Source of the DNA: Physcousia sp015060555
GTDB lineage: Bacteria > Bacteroidota > Bacteroidia > Bacteroidales > Bacteroidaceae
Direction of reading: 5' to 3'
DNA length: 64,000 nt
Assembly (NCBI GenBank): GCA_015060555.1
Contig: SUYG01000016.1
Span: forward strand, 1-64,000
In this document: piece by piece, positions 25,449 to 34,434 of the stretch
How the letters are laid out: the number at the start of each line of letters is the position of its first letter
Numbering within the stretch: position 1 is the stretch's first letter
Position numbers and translations under genes: made by a program
The notes under the pieces: generated by a model
Told to the model about the DNA's origin: nothing
Database searches by the model: none
The model's input: the letters and a program-made list of their open reading frames with translations, nothing else

Positions 25449-27314
25449 TTATGCTGTCCAAGCGGCGATAGCATCCTGCGAGGGTTTCTCGAGGTCCAGT
25501 TTATATTTCTTGACGATCTCAATAATCTGCTGCTGGATCTTTGCCGGCTTCTCGCCTTTCAGCGTAGCTACGAGGTTGTAGCCGGCCTTGCGCAGGACGG
25601 GAATAAGGTCCTGAGGGACACCTAAAGCCAAGAAGGCCTCGTCCTTGTCGCGCGGAGCCTTCACCTCGGGCTTCATCTGCGGGAAGAGCATCACCTCGCC
25701 AATGGCGAACTTGCCCGTGAGCAGCATCACCAGACGGTCAATGCCGATACCGATACCGAAGGTGGGAGGCATACCGTACTGCAGGGCGCGCAGGAAGTCC
25801 TGATCAATGATCATGGCCTCGTCGTCACCCTTGTCAGCAAGCTTCATCTGCTCGATGAAACGCTGCTCCTGATCGATGGGATCGTTGAGCTCGGAGTAGG
25901 CGTTGGCCAGTTCCTTGCCGTTGACCATCAGCTCGAAGCGCTCGGTGAGGCCGGGCTTGCTGCGGTGCATCTTCGTCAGGGGGGACATCTCCACAGGATA
26001 GTCGGTGATGAAGGTGGGCTGGATGAACGTGCCTTCGCAGGTCTCACCAAAGATCTCATCGATGAGCTTGCCCTTGCCCATGGTCTCATCCACCTCAATA
26101 CCGAGTTTCTTGGCCACCTCACGAATCTCGTCTTCGTTCATGGGATAGAGGTCGTAGCCCGTCTTCTCCTGGATAGCCTCCAGGATGGGCAGGCGGCGGA
26201 AGGGGGCCTTGAAGGAGATGACCTGACCGTCAATCTCCACTTCGGGTTTACCATTCACAGCCGTGCAGATCTGCTCCAGCATCCGCTCTGTGAAGCCCAT
26301 GCCCCAGTTCAGGTCCTTGTAGCTCACGTAGAGTTCCATGCAGGTGAACTCGGGGTTGTGGGTCTTGTCCATGCCTTCGTTGCGGAAGTTCTTGCCCATC
26401 TCATAGACACCCTCGAAGCCACCCACGATGAGGCGCTTCAGGTAGAGCTCCGTGGCGATACGCATATACATATCCTGGTTCAGGGCATTGAAGTGGGTCA
26501 TGAACGGACGTGCCGAGGCGCCGCCGGGGATGTTCTGCAGAATGGGCGTATCGACTTCCGTGTAACCGGCCTCGTCGAGGATGCGGCGCATCGTGCGGAT
26601 GATGGTGGCGCGCTTCAGGAAGGTCTCCTTCACACCGGCATTGACGACCAGGTCAACATAACGCTGGCGGTAGCGCAGCTCGGGGTCATCGAAGCTGTCA
26701 TAGACATTACCCTCGGCGTCCGTCTTCACCACAGGCAGCGGCTTCAGGCTCTTGCTCAGCAGCGTCATCTCCATGACATGCACGCTGATTTCGCCTGTCT
26801 TCGTGCGGAAGACATAACCCTTCACACCGATGAAGTCGCCCAGGTCCAGGAGTTTCTTAAAGACAATGTTATAAAAGTCAGCCCCAGAGGCCCCCCCTAC
26901 TGCCCCCGAGGGGGCTTCATTACCATTGGCTGCTGTAGACAAAGGCGCCGTAGCCCCCTCGGGGGCGGAATGGGGGGCCGCAAGGCTGTCGCGCTGCACA
27001 TACACTTGAATTCTGCCCTTGGAATCCTGCAGCTCTGCGAAGCCGGCCTTACCCATGATGCGTTTGCTCATGACGCGGCCGGCGATGCTCACGACGGGGC
27101 TGTTCTCGGGTGTCGCCGTCTCGCGCACATCATTGCCATCCTCGTCCTTTCCGACGACGGGCAGGTCCACGAAGCTGCTGATGATATCTGTGCTCCAAGC
27201 CGTGACAGGGTATTCCGCTGCAGGATAAGGCTCAATGCCCATATCGCGCAGCGCCTGCATATTCTGACGGCGAACAATCTCCTGTTCGCTCAACTCAAGT
27301 ACTTTCAAATCCAT
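25449..27314 (-). CDS. lysS: Lysyl-tRNA synthetase (class II)
   Basis: A 621-residue class II synthetase charging tRNA-Lys. The N-terminal OB-fold (VVSIAGRVMSKRIMGKAGFAEL) and the catalytic domain with motif 1 (LKRATIIRTMRRILDEAGYTEVDTP region), motif 2 (FRNEGMDKTHNPEFT) and motif 3 (GIGIGIDRLVMLLTG) are complete. Two facing palindromic elements (26887-26981) add about 32 residues rich in Ala, Gly and Pro (LAAPHSAPEGATAPLST…) inside the anticodon-binding domain. The ATG at 27314 lies 32 bp after a TATCTTTG box; the C-terminus is longer than E. coli LysS. Confidence 0.96.
   Translation of the reverse strand: MDLKVLELSEQEIVRRQNMQALRDMGIEPYPAAEYPVTAWSTDIISSFVDLPVVGKDEDGNDVRETATPENSPVVSIAGRVMSKRIMGKAGFAELQDSKGRIQVYVQRDSLAAPHSAPEGATAPLSTAANGNEAPSGAVGGASGADFYNIVFKKLLDLGDFIGVKGYVFRTKTGEISVHVMEMTLLSKSLKPLPVVKTDAEGNVYDSFDDPELRYRQRYVDLVVNAGVKETFLKRATIIRTMRRILDEAGYTEVDTPILQNIPGGASARPFMTHFNALNQDMYMRIATELYLKRLIVGGFEGVYEMGKNFRNEGMDKTHNPEFTCMELYVSYKDLNWGMGFTERMLEQICTAVNGKPEVEIDGQVISFKAPFRRLPILEAIQEKTGYDLYPMNEDEIREVAKKLGIEVDETMGKGKLIDEIFGETCEGTFIQPTFITDYPVEMSPLTKMHRSKPGLTERFELMVNGKELANAYSELNDPIDQEQRFIEQMKLADKGDDEAMIIDQDFLRALQYGMPPTFGIGIGIDRLVMLLTGKFAIGEVMLFPQMKPEVKAPRDKDEAFLALGVPQDLIPVLRKAGYNLVATLKGEKPAKIQQQIIEIVKKYKLDLEKPSQDAIAAWTA
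26887..26981. repeat. Inverted pair of palindromic elements inside lysS
   Basis: GAGGCCCCCCCTACTGCCCC…GAGGGGGCTTC and its inverted partner CGTAGCCCCCTCGGGGGCGG…GGGGGGCCGC are separated by about 30 bp. The core CCCCCGAGGGGG matches those in aroC and the MFS gene. Confidence 0.85.
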
Positions 27315-27345
27315 GATACTTCTATAATCTAATGTTATTCCGCTG

Positions 27346-27353
27346 CAAAGATA
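27346..27353 (-). promoter_or_regulatory. Promoter -7 box for lysS array
   Basis: Minus-strand TATCTTTG 32 bp upstream of the lysS ATG. It probably drives lysS and at least gpsA downstream. No clear -33 TTTG. Confidence 0.6.
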
Positions 27354-27428
27354 CAACAAAATTTCGATTCGCAGAGCCTCGGTGCATATATTTTAGCTAT
27401 CTTTCACATAGAAAGGGAGCGCCCGGCC

Positions 27429-28328
27429 TCACCCCTGCCTGAAATCCAACGGCGTCATGCCTGTGAGACGGCGGAAATATTTCGAGAAAAAGGAGGGGTT
27501 CGCAAAGTGAAATTCCTCGGCAAGTTGCGAGGCAGACTTTTCGGTGTGCCGTAATTCTATCTTGATACGTGTGACCAGAGCGCGGTCTAGCCAATCCTTG
27601 GCTGTGGTGCCACTGGTCTGACGCACGACGGTGCTGAGATAGCGCTCGGTGAGGCACATACGAGTAGCATAATAACTGATTTGATGTTGCTCGCGACAAT
27701 GCAGATTGACAAGCTGTATGAAGCGGTCGAAAATGGTTTGCTCGCGTGAACGAGCCAACGACTGTTGATCGGCCTGGCGTCGGAACAGATGGTCGTAGTA
27801 TTGCATCAAGGCGCCCACAAGGGATGACACAGTGGGCATATCGAAGTCGGGCTGGTGTGCAAGCTCCCAAACACATTGGAGGATATCGGATGCCACGTTC
27901 AGCTCCGCGCTGCTCACCTGGAGCTGAAAATCGCGCACCTGCCCGTTGAAGGCCGACGGCCATTGGCCTGAGGCAAAGGGCATAGGGAAAGTGGAGAAGA
28001 GGCCGATGCCATAGATTTCCAGATCGCTGCTAAAGCGGAGAGGGGTGATGATGGTGCCGGGGCCGATATAGACAAGCGCCGGTGCGCTGATGTGATGGTC
28101 AACCAGATTGAAGTTGATGTCACCCTCACCGCGGATGACGATGCCAAAGCGATGATCATTGATGATGAACGGCGGCTCCTGCTGCATGATGAAGCGGAAG
28201 GGCTCCGGTGCGCCGTGGAGGATTCCAAAAGCCGGACTGAGATAGAGATGCTCGCGCAAGTGCTCCAGATGAGGACCCAGGATGTCTCTGATCCCGGACA
28301 AATCCATTAGACGGGGTCGTTTGCTCAT
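27429..28328 (-). CDS. AraC-family transcriptional regulator
   Basis: A 299-residue regulator with an N-terminal cupin-like sensing region and a C-terminal double helix-turn-helix (about residues 195-296; ISYYATRMCLTERYLSTVVR, then SASQLAEEFHFANPSFFSKYFRR and the typical GMTPLDFRQG ending). It is divergent from the efflux operon that begins 165 bp away, so it most likely controls that operon and perhaps itself; the inducer is unknown. The ATG at 28328 follows a TACCTTTG box, excluding a more upstream in-frame ATG. Confidence 0.9.
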   Translation of the reverse strand: MSKRPRLMDLSGIRDILGPHLEHLREHLYLSPAFGILHGAPEPFRFIMQQEPPFIINDHRFGIVIRGEGDINFNLVDHHISAPALVYIGPGTIITPLRFSSDLEIYGIGLFSTFPMPFASGQWPSAFNGQVRDFQLQVSSAELNVASDILQCVWELAHQPDFDMPTVSSLVGALMQYYDHLFRRQADQQSLARSREQTIFDRFIQLVNLHCREQHQISYYATRMCLTERYLSTVVRQTSGTTAKDWLDRALVTRIKIELRHTEKSASQLAEEFHFANPSFFSKYFRRLTGMTPLDFRQG

Positions 28329-28350
28329 ACTTTTTATTGTTATTCGAACG

Positions 28351-28358
28351 CAAAGGTA
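28351..28358 (-). promoter_or_regulatory. Promoter -7 box of the AraC-type regulator
   Basis: Minus-strand TACCTTTG, 22 bp before the ATG. It faces the efflux promoter at 28456, giving a compact divergent control region of about 100 bp. Confidence 0.65.
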
Positions 28359-28455
28359 ATACTTTCTTGGGTAAAAATATCCTTTTCTGAGATAAATCTT
28401 ACAAAAAGGACATTTTTCTTGCCAATAAGATAACAATCATTCTAAATACTCGCCA

Positions 28456-28463
28456 TACCTTTG
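28456..28463 (+). promoter_or_regulatory. Promoter -7 box of the efflux operon
   Basis: TACCTTTG, 30 bp upstream of the TolC-like ATG at 28494. No -33 TTTG at the usual distance, which fits a promoter that needs an activator. Confidence 0.65.
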
Positions 28464-28493
28464 CAGCGGAAAAAGAAATCATTGAATACAACT

Positions 28494-29774
28494 ATGAAAC
28501 AAAAACTATTGTTTTTATCACTGCTCGTCTGCGCTCACGCCTTCGTGGCGGCACAGACGATCGAGGAGTGTCAGCAGGCTGCCGAACGGAACTATCCGCT
28601 GATAGCGCAGTACGACCTCATCCAGAAGACAACGGACTTGACGATAGCCAATATCCAGAAGGGATGGCTGCCGCAAATTACGGCTTCGGCACAGGCAACC
28701 TACCAGAGCGACGTGACTGCCTGGCCTGATGCCATGAAGAACATGATGCAACAGATGGGGCTGAACATGCAGGGCTTGAAGAAAGACCAGTATCGCATTG
28801 GCATCGATGTACAGCAGACGGTGTTCGACGGCTTTGCCATCAAGACGCAGAAGGCCGTAGCTCGCGAGCAGGGAAAGGTGCAAGCAGCACAGAATGAGGT
28901 GAATATATATAATGTTCGCCAGCGCGTGAACGAGATGTACTTCTCTCTCCTACTGCTCGACAAGCAGATTCAGCTCAACCGCAACCTGCAGCAACAGCTG
29001 AGCGGCAACGAACAGAAGCTGGCTTCAATGGTGAAGAACGGCACTGCGGCAGAGAGCGACCTGCAGAACGTGAAGGCCGAGCGACTGAACGTGGAACAAA
29101 AGCTTGTCAGTTTGGCATCGCAGCAGCGGATGCTCCAGATTATGCTTTCTACGTTCTGCGGCATGGAGGTGAAGGAGGTGCAGAAGCCATCCCTGTCGGC
29201 TGCAGCGTCGCAACATGCAGGTAACTTGCGCCCTGAGCTGAAGGCTTTGGATGCGCAATTGGGACTGATTAACGCACAGGAGAAGGCGCTCAATGCAGCG
29301 CTGCTGCCCAAGCTGGGTGTTTTTGCTCAAGGCTTCTACGGCTACCCGGGCTACAATATGTTTGAGGACATGATGAGCCATCGCTGGAGCCTCAACGGGA
29401 TGATAGGAGCACGGCTGACATGGAACATCGGGAGCCTCTACACCCGCAAGAATGACAAGGCAAAACTACGCGTGCAACGCGAAATGACGGAGACGAACCG
29501 CAACGTGTTCCTCTTCAACAACAATCTGGAACAGATTCAGCAGAACGAGGACATCAGCCGCTACCGCCAGTTGATGGCGAACGACGAGGAGATTGTAGCG
29601 CTGCGCTCTGAGGTGCGGAAGGCTGCCGAGTCAAAACTCTCACACGGCATCATTGATGTCAACGACCTCGTGCGCGAAATCAATGCCGAGAACGCCGCAC
29701 GCGTGCAGCAGTCGATACACGAGATTGAAATGCTGAAGGAAATCTACGATAACAAGTTCACGACAAACAATTAA
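28494..29774 (+). CDS. TolC-family outer-membrane efflux protein
   Basis: A 426-residue outer-membrane channel of a tripartite efflux system. Signal peptide MKQKLLFLSLLVCAHAFVAA, then TIEECQQAAERNYPLI starts the first of two long helical repeats; the second half starts near LRPELKALDAQLGLINAQEKA. First gene of a five-gene operon with 4-15 bp gaps: channel, membrane-fusion lipoprotein, double ABC ATPase and two permeases, the same layout as the YbhGFSR exporters. Confidence 0.92.
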   Translation: MKQKLLFLSLLVCAHAFVAAQTIEECQQAAERNYPLIAQYDLIQKTTDLTIANIQKGWLPQITASAQATYQSDVTAWPDAMKNMMQQMGLNMQGLKKDQYRIGIDVQQTVFDGFAIKTQKAVAREQGKVQAAQNEVNIYNVRQRVNEMYFSLLLLDKQIQLNRNLQQQLSGNEQKLASMVKNGTAAESDLQNVKAERLNVEQKLVSLASQQRMLQIMLSTFCGMEVKEVQKPSLSAAASQHAGNLRPELKALDAQLGLINAQEKALNAALLPKLGVFAQGFYGYPGYNMFEDMMSHRWSLNGMIGARLTWNIGSLYTRKNDKAKLRVQREMTETNRNVFLFNNNLEQIQQNEDISRYRQLMANDEEIVALRSEVRKAAESKLSHGIIDVNDLVREINAENAARVQQSIHEIEMLKEIYDNKFTTNN

Positions 29775-29778
29775 GGTT

Positions 29779-30678
29779 ATGAGAAAAATATATCTACTGG
29801 CAGGCATTGCCCTGCTGACAGCCGCTTGCGGCAACAACGAGAAAATGTACGACGCCACGGGCGTATTCGAGGCCACGGAGACGACGGTGTTTGCTGAGCA
29901 AAACGGCACACTGCTGACATTCAGCGTCGAAGAAGGCGACAACATCAAAGCCGGCGCCGAGGTAGGAATCATCGACACCACCCAGACATGGCTGAAAATC
30001 CAACAGCTCGGAGCTACGAAGCAAGTCTATCAAAGCCAGAAGCCCGACATGGAACGCCAGATAGCGGCCACACGCCAGCAGCTGGCCAAGGCGCAGCAGG
30101 ACGAGCAACGCTATCGCGAGCTGGTGGCCGACGGTGCAGCACCGTCGAAGTTGCTGGATGACGCCGCCAATCAGGTGAAGGTGCTGCAAAAGCAGTTGGA
30201 CGCACAGGTCAGCACGCTAAACACCCAGCTCTCAACGCTCAACTCGCAGCTTTCCACGGCCGACGTGCAGATCGACCAACTGCGCGACCTGCTGCGCAAG
30301 TGCCACATCCTGGCGCCCACAAAGGGAACGGTACTGGAGAAATACACGGAGCGAGGCGAGTTTGTAGCCATCGGCAAGCCGCTGTTCAAGATTGCAGATA
30401 CCGAGGAGATGTACTTGCGGGCTTACGTCACTTCGGCACAGCTTCAACAGATTAAGCTCGGACAGAAGGTGAAGCTGTTTGCCGACTACGGCGACAGCCA
30501 GCGGAAGGCTTACGACGGCACCATCTCATGGATCTCCTCGCGCTCGGAATTCACACCCAAGACCATCCTCACCGACGATGAGCGTGCCGACTTGGTGTAT
30601 GCCGTGAAAATCGCTTTCAAGAACAACGGCTACGTGAAGATAGGGATGTACGGCGAGGTCGTATTCAGTGAAAAGTAA
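29779..30678 (+). CDS. HlyD-family membrane-fusion lipoprotein
   Basis: A 299-residue periplasmic adaptor, YbhG-like. Lipoprotein signal (LLTAACGNN, Cys 17), biotinyl-lipoyl half motif (GTLLTFSVEEGDNIKAGAEV), a long coiled-coil hairpin (about residues 80-175), and a beta-barrel domain (ILAPTKGTVLEKYTERGEFV). In the hairpin the segment STLNTQLSTLNSQLSTA is encoded by a quasi-tandem repeat of the CTCAACTC spacer type also found inside hisS. It links the TolC protein to the ABC permeases. Confidence 0.92.
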   Translation: MRKIYLLAGIALLTAACGNNEKMYDATGVFEATETTVFAEQNGTLLTFSVEEGDNIKAGAEVGIIDTTQTWLKIQQLGATKQVYQSQKPDMERQIAATRQQLAKAQQDEQRYRELVADGAAPSKLLDDAANQVKVLQKQLDAQVSTLNTQLSTLNSQLSTADVQIDQLRDLLRKCHILAPTKGTVLEKYTERGEFVAIGKPLFKIADTEEMYLRAYVTSAQLQQIKLGQKVKLFADYGDSQRKAYDGTISWISSRSEFTPKTILTDDERADLVYAVKIAFKNNGYVKIGMYGEVVFSEK

Positions 30679-30693
30679 AAAAGCAGCTCCGAT

Positions 30694-32151
30694 ATGTATG
30701 CGATTGAGGTAAAGAATGTTAGCAAACGCTACGGCGCGGTGCAGGCACTCGACGACGTGTCGTTCAGCGTCAAAAAGGGCGAGGTCTTCGGACTGATAGG
30801 CCCCGACGGCGCCGGCAAGACAACGTTGTATCGCATCCTCTGCACGCTGCTGCTGCCCGATGCCGGCTCGTCCTTCGTCGATGGTTTCGATGTGATGAGT
30901 CAGATGCACGAGGTGCGCAAGCGTGTGGGCTATATGCCGGGCAAGTTCTCGTTGTACCAGGACCTCACGGTGGAGGAGAACCTGAAGTTCTTTGCCACGC
31001 TCTTCGGCACTACCATCGACGAGGGTTACGACTCGATCCGCGCCATCTATTCACAGATTGAGCGCTTCAAGGACCGCCGCGCCGGTGCGCTGTCAGGCGG
31101 CATGAAACAGAAGCTGGCGTTGTCGTGTGCCTTGGTGCACTCGCCCAGCGTCCTCTTCCTCGACGAACCCACGACGGGCGTGGACCCAGTGAGCCGCAAG
31201 GAACTCTGGGACATGCTCCTGATGCTGCGGGAACGAGGCATCACCATCATGGTCTCCACCCCTTATCTCGATGAGGTCAGGCGTTGCGACCGCGTCGCAT
31301 TCCTCAATCAAGGTAAGATGGAGGGGATTGGAAAGCCAGATGTTGTTTTAGAACATTTCAGGGATATATTCATGCCGGAGGCTCTCCCACTCCACGGGAG
31401 TGCGGAGGGTGGATCTCCCATCATCTCCGTATCCCACCTCGTCAAGGCCTTCGGCTCATTCCACGCTGTTGACGACATCTCGTTTACGGTGCAGAAGGGT
31501 GAAATCTTCGGATTCCTGGGGGCTAATGGCGCTGGCAAGACCACCGCGATGCACATGCTGACGGGCCTCAACCAGCCGACAAACGGTACTGGCACGGTCG
31601 TAGGCTATGACATCCGCACGGAGTACGAGCAGATCAAGAAACACATCGGGTACATGAGCCAGAAGTTCTCGCTGTACGAGGACCTGACCGTAGCAGAGAA
31701 CATCCGTCTGTTCGCCGGCATCTATGGAATGAAGAAGAAAGAGGTGGAAAGGAAGATGGACGAGCTGCTGCACCAACTGAAGTTCGAGGAACATAAGAAC
31801 GACCTCGTGGGCAGCCTGCCCCTGGGGTGGAAACAGAAGCTGGCGTTCTCAGTCTCTATCTTCCACGAGCCGGGCGTCGTGTTCCTCGACGAGCCCACGG
31901 GAGGCGTGGACCCCGCCACGCGCCACCAGTTCTGGGAGCTGATTTACGAGACTGCCCAACGTGGCATCACGGTCTTCGTGACCACTCACTATATGGACGA
32001 GGCCGAGTACTGCGACCGCATCTCCATCATGGTTGATGGCAAGATCAAGGCGATAGGCACGCCCGAAGAACTGAAGAAAGAATACCACCAGCCTGACATC
32101 GACGGCGTCTTCACGCTGCTCGCCAGACAGGCCACACGCTCAAGCGACTGA
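30694..32151 (+). CDS. ABC transporter ATPase with two nucleotide-binding domains (YbhF-like)
   Basis: A 485-residue cytoplasmic protein with tandem ABC domains. Domain 1 (about residues 1-220) has Walker A GPDGAGKTTLYR (Asp replacing the usual Asn, as in YbhF), signature LSGGMKQKLALSC and Walker B VLFLDEPTTGVDP. Domain 2 (about 240-480) has GANGAGKTTAMHML, a degenerate signature (GSLPLGWKQKLAF in place of LSGG) and VVFLDEPTGGVDP. One composite ATP site may thus be weak. The linker PLHGSAEGGSP is encoded by a palindrome-like sequence (31379-31417). It powers the two permeases that follow. Confidence 0.93.
   Translation: MYAIEVKNVSKRYGAVQALDDVSFSVKKGEVFGLIGPDGAGKTTLYRILCTLLLPDAGSSFVDGFDVMSQMHEVRKRVGYMPGKFSLYQDLTVEENLKFFATLFGTTIDEGYDSIRAIYSQIERFKDRRAGALSGGMKQKLALSCALVHSPSVLFLDEPTTGVDPVSRKELWDMLLMLRERGITIMVSTPYLDEVRRCDRVAFLNQGKMEGIGKPDVVLEHFRDIFMPEALPLHGSAEGGSPIISVSHLVKAFGSFHAVDDISFTVQKGEIFGFLGANGAGKTTAMHMLTGLNQPTNGTGTVVGYDIRTEYEQIKKHIGYMSQKFSLYEDLTVAENIRLFAGIYGMKKKEVERKMDELLHQLKFEEHKNDLVGSLPLGWKQKLAFSVSIFHEPGVVFLDEPTGGVDPATRHQFWELIYETAQRGITVFVTTHYMDEAEYCDRISIMVDGKIKAIGTPEELKKEYHQPDIDGVFTLLARQATRSSD
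31379..31417. repeat. Palindrome-like element in the ABC ATPase linker
   Basis: GGCTCTCCCACTCCACGGGA followed by GTGCGGAGGGTGGATCTCC. It resembles the other in-gene elements in size, position in a linker and dyad symmetry, but its sequence is its own variant. Confidence 0.5.
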
Positions 32152-32153
32152 CT

Positions 32154-33284
32154 ATGAAAACGTTTCTATCCTTTATCCTCAAAGAAGCCAAGCATATCCT
32201 GCGCGACAAACGCACAATGCTCATCCTCTTCGGTATGCCTGTGATGCTGATGCTGCTCTTCGGCTTCGCCATCACCACCGACGTGAAGAATGTCAGGACA
32301 GTGGTGGTGACCTCCTTCCAGAGCCCTCAGACCCAGGCGGCCGTCGAACGGCTGGCACAGTCGGAGTACTTCACCATCACGCAAACCGTGGCCACGCCTC
32401 AGGAAGCGGAACTACTGATACGCAACCAGAAAGCAGACATGGGCCTCATCCCCTCTCCAAAGGGCGGCGGGAGCGATGGCCTTCAGTGGCAAATAATGGT
32501 TGACGGCTGCGACCCCAATATGGCGCAGCAATGGACCACCTATGCCCAGAGCATACTGTCTCAGCCCATTGACGCCAAAAACTACACACTCCCCTCGCCC
32601 CTCGAGTTCCCCTCGCCCCTTGGAGAGGGGTTAGGGGCGAGGTCGTGGCTGAGCGTGAGGCTTCTGTACAACCCCCAGATGCGCTCGGCCTACAACTTCG
32701 TGCCAGCCATCATGGGTATGCTCCTGATGCTCATCTGTGCCATGATGACCTCCATCTCCATCGTCCGCGAGAAGGAGCGAGGCAATATGGAGGTGCTACT
32801 TGTTTCGCCCGTGCGACCGCTGATGGTGATCATCGCCAAGGCTGTGCCCTATCTCGTGCTGGCCTTTGCCATCCTCATCATCATCCTGCTGATGGCTCAC
32901 TATGTGTTGGCTGTGCCCTTGGCCGGCTCGCTGTTCTGGATTCTTGTCGTCTCCACCATCTACATCATCCTTGCCTTGTCGCTTGGCCTGCTCATCTCCA
33001 ACATAGCCAAGACACAACTGGTGGCACTGTTGCTCTCGGCTATGGTGCTGCTGATGCCCGTGGTGATGCTCAGCGGCATGATGTTCCCTGTGGAATCGAT
33101 GCCCGTAGTGCTGCAATGGGTCTCCGCCGTGGTGCCGCCGCGCTACTACATCGAGGCGATGCGCAAGCTGATGATTATGGGCGTAGGCATCGGCGATGTG
33201 GCCAAGGAGGTCATCATCCTGACAGGCATGACCTTGCTGCTGCTTGCGGTAGCGCTCAAGAAGTTTAATGTGCGATTGGAATAA
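32154..33284 (+). CDS. ABC-2 type permease (YbhS/YbhR-like)
   Basis: A 376-residue membrane subunit with the ABC-2 layout: one N-terminal helix (about residues 21-41), a large periplasmic domain, and five C-terminal helices, including the SIVREKERGNMEVLLVSPV coupling motif. Two in-frame elements fall in the periplasmic domain: PSPKGGGSD (32449-32472) and SPLEFPSPLGEGLGARS (32588-32642). It is 2 bp after the ATPase gene. Confidence 0.92.
   Translation: MKTFLSFILKEAKHILRDKRTMLILFGMPVMLMLLFGFAITTDVKNVRTVVVTSFQSPQTQAAVERLAQSEYFTITQTVATPQEAELLIRNQKADMGLIPSPKGGGSDGLQWQIMVDGCDPNMAQQWTTYAQSILSQPIDAKNYTLPSPLEFPSPLGEGLGARSWLSVRLLYNPQMRSAYNFVPAIMGMLLMLICAMMTSISIVREKERGNMEVLLVSPVRPLMVIIAKAVPYLVLAFAILIIILLMAHYVLAVPLAGSLFWILVVSTIYIILALSLGLLISNIAKTQLVALLLSAMVLLMPVVMLSGMMFPVESMPVVLQWVSAVVPPRYYIEAMRKLMIMGVGIGDVAKEVIILTGMTLLLLAVALKKFNVRLE
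32449..32472. repeat. Short palindromic element inside ABC permease
   Basis: TCCCCTCTCCAAAGGGCGGCGGG: a short CCCTCTCC…GGGCGGCGGG form, in frame, in the extracytoplasmic domain. Possibly a decayed or partial element. Confidence 0.45.
32588..32642. repeat. Palindromic element (TTGGAGAGGGG family) inside ABC permease
   Basis: TTCCCCTCGCCCCTTGGAGA followed by GGGGTTAGGGGCGAGG (32606-32641) matches 57679-57714 at 32 of 36 positions. A further partial CTCCCCTCGCCCCTCGAG arm precedes it. Confidence 0.82.
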
Positions 33285-33289
33285 TTACT

Positions 33290-34312
33290 ATGATAAGTCA
33301 TCTCATTCATAAAGAGTTCCTGCAGATACGTCGCAACGCATTCCTGCCACGCCTCATCGTGCTGTTTCCCATTGTCATCATGTGTGTGATGCCATGGGTG
33401 ATGCAGATGGAGGTGAAGAACGTCGTGGTGGAGGTCGTGGATATCGACCACACGGTAGCGTCGCAGCGACTCATCCAGCAGATTGCCGCCAGCAACTACT
33501 TCATCTTCGGCGGCCAGCGAGCCTCCTACGCCGAGGCCCTGAAAGACATCGAGAAGGGCAAGGCTGACATCATCCTTGAGATTCGCGACGGCCGCTATCT
33601 CATCGCTGCCAACGCCGTCAACGGCACCAAAGGAAGCCTCGGCAGCGCTTACCTCAGCCAGATTGTCGCCAGCGGAAAAGGCTCCCCCTCCCTTCTTCTG
33701 TACAACAAGCACCAGAACTACAAGCTCTTCATGATTCCTGCCCTCTTCGCCATCGTGATGATGCTGATGACAGGCTTCCTGCCCACGCTGAACATCGTTG
33801 GCGAGAAGGAGGCCGGCACGATCGAGCAAATCAACGTGACGCCTGTAGCTAAATGGGCTTTCATCCTGGCCAAGCTGATTCCCTACTGGTTGATAGCGCT
33901 GTTCATCATCACCGTCAGCCTCCTCTTAGCGTGGCTGGTCTATGGCATCACGCCCGCAGGTCCCGTGGCGCTCATCTATCTGTTGGCGATGCTGCTGGCG
34001 CTGTTCTTCTCATCGCTGGGCCTCATCATCTCCAACTACAGCGACACAATGCAGCAGGCCATCTTCGTCATGTGGTTCTTCGTGGTATGCCTGCTGCTGC
34101 TCAGCGGACTGTTCACGCCAACACGCTCGATGCCCGACTGGGCTTACGCGACGACGTATGTCAATCCCATGCATTATTTCATCGATGCCATCCGCACGGT
34201 GTTCATTCGCGGAGGAGGCTTCGCTGCCATCGCCCACCAAGTCCTGGCCCTCGCCGCCATTGGACTTGCAATGAGCGGTTGGGCGGTGGCGAGCTACCGT
34301 AAGAACAGCTGA
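33290..34312 (+). CDS. ABC-2 type permease, second subunit
   Basis: A 340-residue partner of the preceding permease with the same topology (N-terminal helix at about 20-40, periplasmic domain, five C-terminal helices; GEKEAGTIEQINVTPV coupling segment, LSGLFTPTRSMPDWA loop). It is the last gene of the efflux operon; a strong terminator follows at 34343. Confidence 0.92.
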   Translation: MISHLIHKEFLQIRRNAFLPRLIVLFPIVIMCVMPWVMQMEVKNVVVEVVDIDHTVASQRLIQQIAASNYFIFGGQRASYAEALKDIEKGKADIILEIRDGRYLIAANAVNGTKGSLGSAYLSQIVASGKGSPSLLLYNKHQNYKLFMIPALFAIVMMLMTGFLPTLNIVGEKEAGTIEQINVTPVAKWAFILAKLIPYWLIALFIITVSLLLAWLVYGITPAGPVALIYLLAMLLALFFSSLGLIISNYSDTMQQAIFVMWFFVVCLLLLSGLFTPTRSMPDWAYATTYVNPMHYFIDAIRTVFIRGGGFAAIAHQVLALAAIGLAMSGWAVASYRKNS

Positions 34313-34342
34313 GAAAGCTGCCGAAAGTGAAAATATTTATTA

Positions 34343-34377
34343 AATCCCGAAGCAGATGTGCTCTACTTCGGGATTTT
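34343..34377 (+). terminator. Terminator of the efflux operon
   Basis: AAATCCCGAAG and CTTCGGGATTTTT with a 13-nt loop, 30 bp after the last permease stop codon and directly before the rhaA promoter. Confidence 0.85.
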
Positions 34378-34381
34378 TATG

Positions 34382-34389
34382 TATTTTTG
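34382..34389 (+). promoter_or_regulatory. Promoter -7 box of rhaA
   Basis: TATTTTTG (TAnnTTTG), 45 bp upstream of the rhaA ATG. It has no typical -33 box because the terminator stem occupies that place, so activation by a regulator is likely. Confidence 0.55.
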
Positions 34390-34434
34390 TGGCGGAAAAC
34401 GAACTCATGTTAACTTATAAACACATAAAACATC

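Noticed and set aside
25965..27332. 455-codon frame opposite lysS
   Set aside because: Antisense shadow of a certain housekeeping gene; His/Leu/Val-rich translation without any motif.
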